A stretch of DNA of 64,000 bases from Sinorhizobium numidicum (GCF_029892045.1 NZ_CP120367.1:1240001-1304000), one strand, 5' to 3'; shown: positions 38,784 to 47,005, numbered from the stretch's first letter. Notes: generated by a model not told the origin, from the sequence alone. Program-made: numbers and translations.

Positions 38784-39422
38784 ATGCAGACGCACGAACT
38801 CATAAAAGCGCTCGCAGCAGACACCCGTCGCCCCGGCATGCCGATGAGCGTCGCCTGGTCGGCCGCGACCGTGATCGCCGTGGCCATTGCCGCGGCCGCT
38901 TTCTTTGCTCTGCTCGGTCCGCGGCCGGATTTCGCCAGCGCCGCGCAAACGCTCCGTTTCCTGTTCAAGTTCGTAGTGACAATCGCCCTTGCTGCAAGCG
39001 CTTTTGGCCTCCTCCGCGTGTTGTCGCGTCCGGAAACCGCAACAGGCCGATTGCCGTCGTATCTCGCCATCGCGCCAGCATTGGTAGTGGCAGGCGTCGC
39101 GATCGAGCTTGCCGTACTGCCTGCCGGCACGTGGCCGGCGCGCCTTATCGGGACGAACAGCGTCGTCTGCCTCACGTTCATTCCGCTGCTCGGGATCGGC
39201 CCGCTGTTGCTCCTGTTGCTCGCGCTGCGTCACGGCGCCCCTTCTCGCCCGGCGCTTGCCGGCGCAGTGGCGGGGCTTACGGCCGGCGGTATCGCGGCCA
39301 CCTTCTATGCCGCCCATTGCACGGACGATTCACCGTTGTTCCTGGCAGCCTGGTATACGATCGCCATCGCAATTCTGGCGCTTATCGGCGCCCTTGGCGC
39401 GCTCCGCATCGCTCGGTGGTAG
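38784..39422 (+). CDS. NrsF-type (DUF1109) membrane anti-sigma factor
   Basis: The 212-residue protein begins MQTHELIKALAADTRRPG, the DUF1109 start, and has six hydrophobic helices. NrsF proteins hold their ECF sigma at the membrane and release it on metal or redox stress, which in Caulobacter needs paired cysteines. Two cysteines are visible here (NSVVCLTF near residue 132 and AAHCTDDS near residue 183). The ATG is one base after the sigma stop codon, so both are made together. Confidence 0.85.
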   Translation: MQTHELIKALAADTRRPGMPMSVAWSAATVIAVAIAAAAFFALLGPRPDFASAAQTLRFLFKFVVTIALAASAFGLLRVLSRPETATGRLPSYLAIAPALVVAGVAIELAVLPAGTWPARLIGTNSVVCLTFIPLLGIGPLLLLLLALRHGAPSRPALAGAVAGLTAGGIAATFYAAHCTDDSPLFLAAWYTIAIAILALIGALGALRIARW

Positions 39423-39517
39423 CAAGCAGGGATAGGACCAAGGCCCTTTGTCATGCCGTAAGGGCGATTTCGGGGGGATTCGGTGTCAATAGTCTGCGCG
39501 GCAGCTTGGCGTCGCCC

Positions 39518-40096
39518 TCACGTGTCGACGTCTTGCGGCCTGGGTTCGGTCCCGTTTGCCGCACGTTCGGAGTGTTCCCGGCTTATTTCGCCGCGAAGCG
39601 CGACCAGATCGATGAAGTGATCGGCCTGGCGGCGCAGGTCGTCGGCAATCATCGGCGGCTGCGTCGACATGGTCGAGACCACCGATACCTTGCGGCCCTT
39701 GCGCTGCAGCGCTCCGACGAGCGTCGTGAAGTTGCCGTCGCCTGAAAAGATCACCAAATGATCGACGGTCTCGGACTGTTCCATGGCGTCGATTGCCAAT
39801 TCGATATCCATGTTGCCCTTGATCTTGCGTCGCCCGAGCGAGTCGGTGAATTCCCTCGCTGGCTTGGTGACGACTTGGTAGCCGTTATAGTCGAGCCAAT
39901 CGATCAGCGGGCGGATCGAGGAAAATTCCTGATCTTCGATCAGTGCCGTATAGTAGTAGGCCCTCAGCAGATAGCCGCGTTTTTGAAACGCATTGAGCAG
40001 CTTGCGGTAGTCGATGTCGAAACCGAGGCTCTTCGATGCGGCGTAGAGATTAGCACCGTCAATGAAAAGCGCGATTTTCTCGCGAGGATCGAACAT
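39518..40096 (-). CDS. NYN-domain (LabA/DUF88-like) ribonuclease-fold protein
   Basis: The 192-residue cytoplasmic protein has the PIN-like acidic pocket: LFIDGANLYAASK near residue 12, KGNMDIELAIDAM near residue 95 and LVIFSGDGNFTTLV near residue 115. These Asp residues would bind metal. Relatives are putative RNases or phosphatases of unclear substrate; this family is very common in alphaproteobacteria. It stands alone on its strand. Confidence 0.85.
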   Translation of the reverse strand: MFDPREKIALFIDGANLYAASKSLGFDIDYRKLLNAFQKRGYLLRAYYYTALIEDQEFSSIRPLIDWLDYNGYQVVTKPAREFTDSLGRRKIKGNMDIELAIDAMEQSETVDHLVIFSGDGNFTTLVGALQRKGRKVSVVSTMSTQPPMIADDLRRQADHFIDLVALRGEISREHSERAANGTEPRPQDVDT

Positions 40097-40470
40097 TTCG
40101 GTCTCTTTTCCCCACGCATAGGATTGGTTCCGAAGTGAAGCTCGTCACCTACGTGCGGAATAGCACTCTCGTTGAGTATTCTACGCCAAAACCGAACGGC
40201 GGGGCAGCCACCAACTTATAACCCTCACTCCCGGCCGCGGGGCAGAATGGACGGCAGAGGATTTGTGATGCTTGGGCCGACAAACGGGTCTGACCGCTGA
40301 CGGCGGCATCGGCCACCGGCCGCTTTGTCCGGTTTGGTACCAAGGGCAGCATTCCGCACCATAAGACTCGCCCGGTGAACACGATGGCGTACAATGTCGC
40401 CGTCCTGGCTGACAAACGGGGCGCGGTGACTGGGAGGTCATCATTCTATTTCAGAGCGGGAGGATTGTTT
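40097..40470. other. Intergenic stretch without a recognised gene
   Basis: No reading frame here has a ribosome site or a recognisable domain. A GGAAC occurs on the minus strand before the NYN gene, but no TT follows at 18-19 bases, so I do not call an RpoE2 promoter. Confidence 0.5.
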
Positions 40471-40716
40471 GTGCATCCATCGGCGAAATGCGCATCCGAA
40501 CCGATCCTTCCTGACGAACTTGCCTTTCTGCGCAAGGTGTTCAAGCAAATGTTGGAAGAGAGCAGAATACCTGCTGGGAGCGTTCAGGCGGAGACCATGG
40601 CGGCCAGATTGATCGCGATTTATCAGGCAGGCGTACGAAATGAGGCCACTTTGCGAGCACTGGCCAAACCTTTTAAGGACCGGCCACTCCCGCCAACAGA
40701 ACGCGCGCTTATCTAA
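40471..40716 (+). CDS. Small hypothetical protein
   Basis: The 81-residue reading starts at a GTG seven bases after GGGAGG, the only good ribosome site in the area. The protein is helical and charged (LPDELAFLRKVFKQMLEE) with no membrane segment and no motif I recognise. A longer upstream reading has no ribosome site. It may be a regulatory or stress-related small protein of rhizobia. Confidence 0.5.
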   Translation: MHPSAKCASEPILPDELAFLRKVFKQMLEESRIPAGSVQAETMAARLIAIYQAGVRNEATLRALAKPFKDRPLPPTERALI

Positions 40717-40959
40717 GCGGACCGCCCTTTGCTGTGAACCAAGTTCATGACAACCTCGACGGATGAAGCTTGACCAAAGCGTGCGCAACACGGCGCCAAA
40801 AATAGATGATTTGCGCGAATTCGCGTTCAATACCCCTGCTTGCGGTGAGCTGCCCGCATCGGCCGATTAGATCTTGCATGCTATGACACCCGTCCTAAAT
40901 CAATGGTGCAGTCAGAACTGATGACGATTGGTGGAGCTTTCAACCGGTTGGAGTCGGGT

Positions 40960-41139
40960 ATGAGAACGGACGGAAACAACAGGCGGGATTTCGCAGCCGC
41001 GGTTAATCATGAGCTGCTGAGACAAGTGCTGTTCTTCGATCACCCAAAAGAGGTGCTTCGTTCTCCTTCCCTATCGCAAGGGGAAAAGCGGGCGCTCCTC
41101 GCTTTTTTGCTTCGGACTTGCACGAAGGCCATTTCCTGA
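40960..41139 (+). pseudogene. Small DHP-EVL-EKR family protein, probably frameshifted
   Basis: The 59-residue product contains FDHPKEVLRSPSLSQGEKRA, the signature of a widespread alphaproteobacterial small family whose members continue ILASWASD. Here the frame reads LLAFLLRTC, but shifting by one at the run of six T bases (41103-41108) gives FASD instead. So one base is probably missing. The start is taken at an ATG seven bases after GGAG; an upstream ATG at 40903 is possible. If translated as read, the C-terminus is altered. Confidence 0.4.
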
Positions 41140-41363
41140 AACGGGGTATGCAACGAAGGGCCTGTTACGACGTTCACGACAGCCGCTACATGCCGCACCC
41201 ATAGGGGGCCATCTGAAGATTGTTTCAGATGCTTTCGAATGGCAGTTAACGACAGGAGGACCAGCAAACCGCTCTCGACTTTTTGTAACTGAACTCGTGC
41301 TTGCCGACGGGGCGGAAGCCTATTGGTCCGTCAATGCTTGGCTCATCGGAGGAGGTTTTATCG

Positions 41364-42455
41364 ATGAAGATCGCTCAGATAGCGCCACTTGCAGAGAGTG
41401 TTCCACCCAAGCTTTACGGAGGAACTGAACGGATTGTTTCCTATCTCACCGAGGAGTTGGTCCGGCAAGGTCATGATGTAACCCTATTTGCCAGCGGCGA
41501 CTCGGTCACGAAGGCCAAACTGGTGCCCTGTTCCAGCATTGCGCTGAGGCTCAACGCGACGGTAAGCGATCATATCCCTCATCAGATTATCATGCTGGAA
41601 GAAGTCCGCCGCCGCGCACACGAGTTCGATGTCCTGCATTTCCACATCGATCTGATCCATTTCCCCCTGATACGCGACTTCGCCGACCGCACCGTCACGA
41701 CGCTTCACGGTCGCCTCGATCTGCCTGACCTTCAGCCCTTCTATCGCATCTTCCCCGATGTGCCCGTCGTCTCGATTTCGAATGACCAACGCCGGCCGAT
41801 GCCACCAGTCAATTGGAGAGGGACGGTCTACCACGGATTGGATAAAAACGTGCTGGCATTCCGTGCGGAGCCCATTCGCGGTTATCTCGCGTTCCTTGGG
41901 CGCGTTTCACCGGAGAAAAGACCCGACCGCGCCATCGAGATCGCCAGTCAGGTGGGCATGCCGCTGAAGATCGCGGCGAAAGTCGACGCAGCGGATAAGG
42001 CCTACTGGGAAACCGTGATCGAACCCATGGTGGCGAGCCATCCGAACGTCGAATTCATAGGCGAGATAGATGAGCGCGAGAAAGCCGACTTCCTTGGCGA
42101 CGCAGCCGCGCTGCTCTTTCCAATCGACTGGCCCGAACCATTCGGCCTCGTGATGATTGAAGCGATGGCATGTGGCACGCCGGTGCTTGCTTTTCGGTGT
42201 GGTTCAGCGCCCGAGGTTATCGAGGACGGTGTCTCGGGAGTCTTGGTCGATACGATGACAGAAGCTGTCGAGAAGCTTGAATGGGCCCTCAAGCTCGACA
42301 GACGGAAGGTCCGAGAAGCTTTCGAACGGCGTTTCACCGCCGAACGCATGATGCGGGATTACCTGGAAATCTATCGGGACCTGCCTGGAGTTCGCACGCA
42401 AGCGGCCGCTGCCCGCAGGGCGGTCGGAGAAAGAATCGATCTTCACGTCGCATAA
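41364..42455 (+). CDS. Glycosyltransferase family 4 protein
   Basis: The 363-residue GT-B enzyme starts MKIAQIAPLAESVPPKLYGGTERIV, a glycine-rich donor loop. It ends with the retaining-GT4 E-x7-E segment EPFGLVMIEAMACGTPVLAF near residue 255. The ATG has GGAGGAGG eight bases upstream. It is followed after 13 bases by a glycogen-debranching-type gene, suggesting joint action on an alpha-glucan or a stress polysaccharide. Donor and acceptor unknown. Confidence 0.88.
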   Translation: MKIAQIAPLAESVPPKLYGGTERIVSYLTEELVRQGHDVTLFASGDSVTKAKLVPCSSIALRLNATVSDHIPHQIIMLEEVRRRAHEFDVLHFHIDLIHFPLIRDFADRTVTTLHGRLDLPDLQPFYRIFPDVPVVSISNDQRRPMPPVNWRGTVYHGLDKNVLAFRAEPIRGYLAFLGRVSPEKRPDRAIEIASQVGMPLKIAAKVDAADKAYWETVIEPMVASHPNVEFIGEIDEREKADFLGDAAALLFPIDWPEPFGLVMIEAMACGTPVLAFRCGSAPEVIEDGVSGVLVDTMTEAVEKLEWALKLDRRKVREAFERRFTAERMMRDYLEIYRDLPGVRTQAAAARRAVGERIDLHVA

Positions 42456-42468
42456 AGGATGTCTGCTC

Positions 42469-44655
42469 ATGTCTTCTGCGATCGCCGACGCTCCGGTCTC
42501 CGGCGCACCTGAATATTTCATTCCGGCAGCCAACTCTCTTCAGGAACGGCGGCCCAATACCTTGAAGCATGGCGACACATTCGCTGTCTTCGATCACAAT
42601 GGCGATGCCTATTCGGGACCGGGCAGCCCCGAGGGGCTGTTTCACCGCGATACACGCCACCTCTCGCATCTTTCGGTGACGATCAACTCCGCTCGGCCAA
42701 TGCTCCTGTCCTCGACGCTCAGGGATGATAACGCCACCTTAACCTGCGATCTGACGAATCCCGACATCCTGAACGCAAACGGCGCGCTCATACTGCCACA
42801 TGACTCGATTCATCTTCGGCGATCGCGCTTTCTTTGGAACGGCAGTTGCTACGAGCGCCTTCTGGTGCGCAGCTTCCACGAAAAGCCGCAACGCGTAGAA
42901 ATCAGCATTGCCTTTGCGGCCGATTTTGCGGATTTGTTCGAGGTTCGCGGGAAGGTCCGAAAGCACCGGGGCCAGTTGCATCCGGCCGAAACGACACGAC
43001 ATGAAGTTCGTCTTCGTTATACCGGCCTTGATGCGCTGGAGCGGACGACACGCATTGGTTTCGATCCAGTGCCCTCGCGCTTGACGGACACGTCGGCTGT
43101 ATACGAGATCGTGTTGGCACCGGGCGAAAGTCGATCGCTTTTCTTCGAGATCAATTGCCAGCGAGAGCCCGTGGTCCCGATTGGTCATAGGTCTTTCTTC
43201 TTCGCGCTGAGGGATGCGCGCCGTGCCTTGCGCGCATCCTCGGGCCGTGCAGCATCGATCATGACTTCGAACGAAGTTTTCAACGAAGTCGCGCGGCGCA
43301 GCATATCGGATCTCTATATGCTCATCACCGACACGAATGAAGGCCCCTATCCCTACGCCGGCATACCCTGGTTCAGCACGGCGTTTGGTCGCGACGCCCT
43401 GATTACGGCGCTCGAAACCTTGTGGCTTGATGCGGAGATCGCACGTGGCGTGCTGGCGCATCTGGCCGCCAATCAGGCCAAGGATTTCGATCCCCTTTCC
43501 GACGCCGAGCCAGGCAAGATCCTGCACGAGGTCCGCTTCGGCGAAATGGCCGAATTGCGCGAAGTGCCCTTCCGCCGGTACTATGGCAGCGTCGACTCGA
43601 CACCGCTTTTCGTGATGCTCGCCGGCAAGTACTTGCAGCGCACGGGCGACCTCGCAACAATCCGGAAGATTTGGCCCAACATCGAGGCCGCGCTGAAGTG
43701 GATCGATGATCATGGCGACCGCGACGGCGATGGTTTTCTGGAATACGGGCGCCGGACCGAGGACGGCCTTATCAATCAAGGCTGGAAAGACAGTCACGAT
43801 TCCGTCTTCCATGCCGACGGCACCCTCGCCAAAGGCCCGATCGCGATCGCGGAGGTTCAAGCATATGTATACGGTGCCTGGGAAGCGGCAGCACTGATGC
43901 TGCGGGTCCTCGGTCAGGAGGACCGGGCGCTGGAGTTCACGCAGCGCACGGACGACTTGCGATACCGCTTCGATCAGGTTTTCTTCGATGAAGAGCTTGG
44001 GTCCTACGTTCTGGCGCTGGACCGTGACAAGAAGCCTTGCCGCGTCCGCTCCTCCAACGCCGGCCACGCTCTTCTCACCGGACTGGCCTTCCCCGAGCGT
44101 GCCGGCACCGTCATAAAAACACTCATGGGCGGCTCGTCCTATTCGGGCTGGGGAATACGCACGGTGCCCACCACAGAAAGCCGTTATAATCCAATGAGTT
44201 ATCATAACGGCTCGGTGTGGCCTCACGACAACGCACTGATCGCGCTTGGCATGGCGCGGTACGGGTATCGTCAAGAAGCCGCCCGTATTTTCGAGGGATT
44301 GTTTGCAGCGTCGACCTACATCGATCTGCGCCGTCTGCCTGAGCTCTTTTGCGGATTCCCGCGCCAGCGTGCCCAAGGCCCGACCTTCTATCCGGTGGCG
44401 TGCATTCCCCAGGCATGGGCAGCGGCGGCGCCTGTCTCTCTGATCCAGTCCTGCCTCGGAATAGAATTCCAGACAAAGTCGATGCAGATTACGTTCGACA
44501 CACCCTTTTTGCCTGACTTCCTCGACGAGCTCGAGATCAAGAATCTGGGGATCGGCTTGGGTTCCGTTGACGTTGCGGCATACCGCTCCGGGTCTCGGGT
44601 CATGATCGATGTGCTTGAGCGAAGAGGAAGCGTGCGCGTGGTGACGCTCATCTGA
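42469..44655 (+). CDS. Amylo-alpha-1,6-glucosidase-like glycogen-debranching protein
   Basis: The 728-residue protein has an N-terminal beta domain of the GDE_N_bis type (HGDTFAVFDHNGDAY near residue 33, GLFHRDTRHLSHL near 57). A C-terminal (alpha/alpha)6 barrel follows, with AGIPWFSTAFGRDALITALETL near residue 298, acidic GWKDSHDSVFHADG near 435 and MSYHNGSVWPHDNALIALG near 575. Such proteins hydrolyse alpha-1,6 branches or act on related glucosides. No signal peptide is seen, so it acts in the cytoplasm with the upstream transferase. Confidence 0.87.
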   Translation: MSSAIADAPVSGAPEYFIPAANSLQERRPNTLKHGDTFAVFDHNGDAYSGPGSPEGLFHRDTRHLSHLSVTINSARPMLLSSTLRDDNATLTCDLTNPDILNANGALILPHDSIHLRRSRFLWNGSCYERLLVRSFHEKPQRVEISIAFAADFADLFEVRGKVRKHRGQLHPAETTRHEVRLRYTGLDALERTTRIGFDPVPSRLTDTSAVYEIVLAPGESRSLFFEINCQREPVVPIGHRSFFFALRDARRALRASSGRAASIMTSNEVFNEVARRSISDLYMLITDTNEGPYPYAGIPWFSTAFGRDALITALETLWLDAEIARGVLAHLAANQAKDFDPLSDAEPGKILHEVRFGEMAELREVPFRRYYGSVDSTPLFVMLAGKYLQRTGDLATIRKIWPNIEAALKWIDDHGDRDGDGFLEYGRRTEDGLINQGWKDSHDSVFHADGTLAKGPIAIAEVQAYVYGAWEAAALMLRVLGQEDRALEFTQRTDDLRYRFDQVFFDEELGSYVLALDRDKKPCRVRSSNAGHALLTGLAFPERAGTVIKTLMGGSSYSGWGIRTVPTTESRYNPMSYHNGSVWPHDNALIALGMARYGYRQEAARIFEGLFAASTYIDLRRLPELFCGFPRQRAQGPTFYPVACIPQAWAAAAPVSLIQSCLGIEFQTKSMQITFDTPFLPDFLDELEIKNLGIGLGSVDVAAYRSGSRVMIDVLERRGSVRVVTLI

Positions 44656-44992
44656 CGGATCAAATTTCACGGGGCGGCGCCGAGTTACTCGGCATTCCTC
44701 TGAATTAGGAAGGCAGCGGCCGTCTTAACGTGGCCCATCTCAAAACCGGCTGTGTCCGAGAGCGCACGAACAATGGTTGCCGCTGGAGTAATCGCATTTC
44801 GCGCGATATCTTAGGGGCCCGCACACTTGCAAATTTGCCCCTCCACGAGCGCTCGGAGGGGCTTTTTTTGCTCTGCTTTCTACACAAGTCACCTGCGTCG
44901 GCGGAGCAGCCATCGAGCACGTACGTTGGTCGCTCGAGCGTTGGGCCGATACCTGTCGCCTGCAGGCGCTCGGCGGTGCTTTCTGCGCGAGA
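44656..44992. other. Intergenic stretch with terminator and possible short RNA
   Basis: No protein gene is supported. The notable part is a strong rho-independent terminator at 44837-44869, about 180 bases after the debranching gene. That is farther than a normal gene terminator would sit, so a separate short transcript ending there is possible. Confidence 0.45.
44837..44869 (+). terminator. Rho-independent terminator
   Basis: GCCCCTCC (44837-44844) pairs perfectly with GGAGGGGC (44855-44862) and is followed by seven T bases. It ends the glycosyltransferase/debranching transcript or a small RNA starting upstream. Confidence 0.85.
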
Positions 44993-45181
44993 TTAAAGCG
45001 GTGCGATCGTATTGTGCGGAAGCGGCGTATAGACCTTGGTGTAGGTCCTATCGTCCTTCAGGACGCTGCCCTCCACGACCAAGTACGCGACGATGCCGCA
45101 TACCGCCAGGAGCAAGACACCAACCGGAAAAGCGGAAGAACCATGACCTTCCTGAGCTTGCCAATCCTTTTTGCCATACAT
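44993..45181 (-). CDS. Small single-helix membrane protein
   Basis: The 62-residue product has a charged N-terminus, one helix at about residues 18-40 (FPVGVLLLAVCGIVAYLVV) and a polar tail with KVYTPLPHNT. GGGAGG lies five bases before the ATG, a strong ribosome site. I do not recognise a family. No RpoE2-type promoter was seen upstream. Confidence 0.62.
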   Translation of the reverse strand: MYGKKDWQAQEGHGSSAFPVGVLLLAVCGIVAYLVVEGSVLKDDRTYTKVYTPLPHNTIAPL

Positions 45182-45515
45182 AAGAACCTCCCATCAAAGG
45201 AGAGGAAGTACCTGCAGAGCCGATCTTGGGACGCCAGGGGTGATCACTCCGTATCTCTGCATCACACGACGCTTTGTCCTGTGCTCGAGTGATGTTTCCA
45301 TCCTTCTGATTTCCTGCCTTCGCCGAGAGCCGTTCAAACATTAAGCTCCTCCCGATTAGAAGCTCGCACAATGCGGGCCACAGTCAAGGATTAGATGTTG
45401 CTAAAATGAGCGAGCCCAATTGTGTGAAGAACGTAGTCGTCCGCTTCCCGCAGAGCGAGAGGTGGCTCGAATTTCCATACCGAAAAGACATCCAGGGCGT
45501 TTCGCCCGCGCTCCC

Positions 45516-45540
45516 GGAACTATAGCCGGCACCGCTGGTT
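45516..45540 (+). promoter_or_regulatory. RpoE2/EcfG-type general-stress promoter for the DUF4142 gene
   Basis: GGAAC (45516-45520), 18 bases, then TT (45539-45540), with GG before TT, fits the S. meliloti RpoE2 consensus GGAAC-N18/19-TT. It lies 24 bases upstream of the start codon. The rest of the 45182-45563 gap shows no convincing gene. Confidence 0.72.
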
Positions 45541-45563
45541 AGGCGCCGTCCGGAGGTGCGATC

Positions 45564-46073
45564 ATGAAATCTGCCAATTTCAGTCTTGCCGTTGCAGTTA
45601 TCTCCCTCGATCTTTGGCAACCCGCCTTGGCACAGCAATCGATGACGCCAGTCGAACCCCAAGAGTTCGCACGGCAGGCAGCCATGTCAAATCTCTTCGA
45701 GCTAAAGGCCGCTGACCTGGCGCGGCAGCGTGGCAAGGCGGAACAGGTCCTGGAATTCGCCGACCGGATGAAGACGGATCACTCCAGGGCCGGAAAGGAT
45801 CTAGCTGAAGCTGCGCGCAAGGAAGGCGTCGAGTTGGCCAATACCCTCGACAAAGCGGGCGAAGAGAAACTAACCGCACTGAATGCGCTTAAAGGCGGCG
45901 AGTTCGATCCGGCCTACCTTTCATCGCAAGTGACCGCGCATGAGACCGCCGTCGAACTCTTCGGGTATTATGCGGAACATGGACAAGCCGGCGCGCTAAA
46001 GGCCTTCGCCGAGGCCACTTACCCGACTTTGAGAATGCATCTGATCCAGGTGCAATCGCTTACCTCGCCGTGA
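45564..46073 (+). CDS. DUF4142 exported protein
   Basis: The 169-residue protein has a signal peptide (residues 1-~23, ending ALAQ) and a four-helix DUF4142 domain with QAAMSNLFELKAADLARQRG near residue 38, FADRMKTDHSRAGKDL near 68 and TAHETAVELFGYYA near 130. Family members are periplasmic ferritin-like bundles of unknown role, frequent in general-stress regulons. GGAGG lies before the ATG and an RpoE2-type promoter precedes it. Confidence 0.85.
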   Translation: MKSANFSLAVAVISLDLWQPALAQQSMTPVEPQEFARQAAMSNLFELKAADLARQRGKAEQVLEFADRMKTDHSRAGKDLAEAARKEGVELANTLDKAGEEKLTALNALKGGEFDPAYLSSQVTAHETAVELFGYYAEHGQAGALKAFAEATYPTLRMHLIQVQSLTSP

Positions 46074-46149
46074 TCAGCAGAGGCACAAAACGGAAGACGC
46101 TTGGACGCATAGCAGCGTGCGTGCGCATTCGGAACTGTGTGAAACGCTG

Positions 46150-46270
46150 AAGCAATGCCCGCCGAAGCAATGCCCGCCGGGGGAGGAGAGCGGCGGGCAT
46201 TGCTGTTTTCACCGGCTGTTGGCGATGGCCGGTCGTTTCATGCATGAACGTCGCTTCGGCGACGCGGACA
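46150..46270 (-). ncRNA. Candidate stress-induced small RNA
   Basis: A minus-strand RpoE2-type promoter (46272-46296) would start a transcript near 46265. That RNA opens with a perfect hairpin, CGTCGC-CGAA-GCGACG (46264-46249). It ends in AGCAATGCCCGCCG paired with CGGCGGGCATTGCT (46204-46166), whose loop reads CTCTCCTCCCC, an anti-Shine-Dalgarno-like sequence. A second copy of the 3' arm follows (46164-46150). No good protein frame is present. There is no U-run on this strand, so the exact 3' end is uncertain. Confidence 0.5.
46166..46210 (+). terminator. Strong hairpin downstream of the DUF4142 gene
   Basis: AGCAATGCCCGCCG (46166-46179) pairs perfectly over 14 bases with 46191-46204 and is followed by GTTTTC, so on the plus strand it can end the DUF4142 transcript. 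The left arm is tandemly duplicated at 46150-46164. Confidence 0.7.
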
Positions 46271-46271
46271 T

Positions 46272-46296
46272 AACCGGCAGCCGGCGGAATGGTTCC
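46272..46296 (-). promoter_or_regulatory. RpoE2/EcfG-type promoter, leftward, no protein gene behind it
   Basis: On the minus strand the site reads GGAAC, 18 bases, GG-TT. The downstream sequence holds hairpins but no convincing protein gene, so it most likely drives the small RNA candidate. Confidence 0.6.
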
Positions 46297-46436
46297 TCCC
46301 GTCTGGGACGAACTGTCGACATGACTTCGCTCGCCGCACTCTGTCCTGGGGCTATTCAATAGAAGCGGCAAAGTCTTCGGACGCCGGCGCGAGGTCGGAT
46401 GTCCGCCCGCAAAACACTGCGGTCCCTCAACTGCCC

Positions 46437-46670
46437 TCAGCGATCTTTGCTCTTGGACCGCGTAGATCGGGACCGGCTTCCGGACTTTTCGGGAGGAGAC
46501 TTCTTGCGAGAACCGCGCGGTTCATCTTGCCAATCACTGATGGCGTCGCCATGCATCGAGAGGTCAACCGGTCTGATATTGCGCATCTTTGCTAGCCCAG
46601 CGACATCAGGTGCGGTGGCAGATCCACCATCGGGGTCGGACTTGGCTTGTTTTTCTTTTGGTCGTTTCAC
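46437..46670 (-). CDS. Small basic-tail protein, likely general-stress gene
   Basis: The 77-residue product starts at a GTG with AGGA five bases upstream. It has a block TAPDVAGLAKMRNIRPVDLSMHGD near residue 19, then a Lys/Arg/Ser-rich tail. I recognise no family. An RpoE2-type promoter (46731-46755) lies about 60 bases upstream on the same strand, which supports it as a real stress gene. A further frame upstream (to 46885) overlaps that promoter and is doubtful. Confidence 0.5.
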   Translation of the reverse strand: MKRPKEKQAKSDPDGGSATAPDVAGLAKMRNIRPVDLSMHGDAISDWQDEPRGSRKKSPPEKSGSRSRSTRSKSKDR

Positions 46671-46730
46671 CGTTTCCTCGCGGGACGAGATCGATCGTCA
46701 CATATTCTCGACAGGACAATCTCAAGCTCA

Positions 46731-46755
46731 AACGATCTCGCTACGGTCTTGTTCC
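46731..46755 (-). promoter_or_regulatory. RpoE2/EcfG-type promoter for the 77-residue protein gene
   Basis: On the minus strand it reads GGAAC, 18 bases, then TT with CG before it (CGTT), an excellent match to the RpoE2 form. It faces the gene that starts at 46670. Confidence 0.68.
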
Positions 46756-46878
46756 GCGAAGCGCGCGCCTCGATACTTTCTGGCGGTATTCCGATGCGAT
46801 GCCGAGAATGGCAGGAGATCACCATCTCGAAGGTCTCAGCAAGGCTTGAACTGATTTCCATTCCCCTAAAGATGCGAA

Positions 46879-46904
46879 GGAACATTCCCCGCTTGACGGT
46901 CGTT
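46879..46904 (+). promoter_or_regulatory. RpoE2/EcfG-type promoter for the SDR-DUF2269 pair
   Basis: GGAAC (46879-46883), 19 bases, then TT (46903-46904) with CG before it. It lies about 100 bases upstream of the SDR start and is back-to-back with the leftward promoter at 46731-46755. No other gene is seen between 46671 and 47005. Confidence 0.6.
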
Positions 46905-47005
46905 GGAGACCGCGCAGTTCTCAGGCGACTGCAAGACGCCTACAAGATACCAGAAGCAATGCCGGCAAAGTGCCGGACTCCTGCCGAAGATCGAGAGGAT
47001 CAACG

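Noticed and set aside
42739..44670. A 643-residue open frame on the minus strand
   Set aside because: It is antisense to the debranching gene, whose frame carries conserved motifs over its whole length.
45405..45524. A 39-residue plus-strand frame (MSEPNCVKNV...)
   Set aside because: No ribosome site, and its end overlaps the RpoE2-type promoter of the DUF4142 gene.
46150..46204. CRISPR-like short tandem repeat
   Set aside because: Only two adjacent copies of a 15-base unit without spacers; it is part of a hairpin.
46060..46371. A 103-residue minus-strand frame over the terminator region
   Set aside because: It contains the RpoE2-type promoter and the hairpin repeats, giving low-complexity LLRRALL repeats; better explained as a small RNA region.
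46667..46885. A 72-residue minus-strand frame overlapping the 77-residue gene as GTGA
   Set aside because: The overlap looks like translational coupling, but the frame spans an RpoE2-type promoter and its start codons lie too close to the G-rich stretches to be good ribosome sites.
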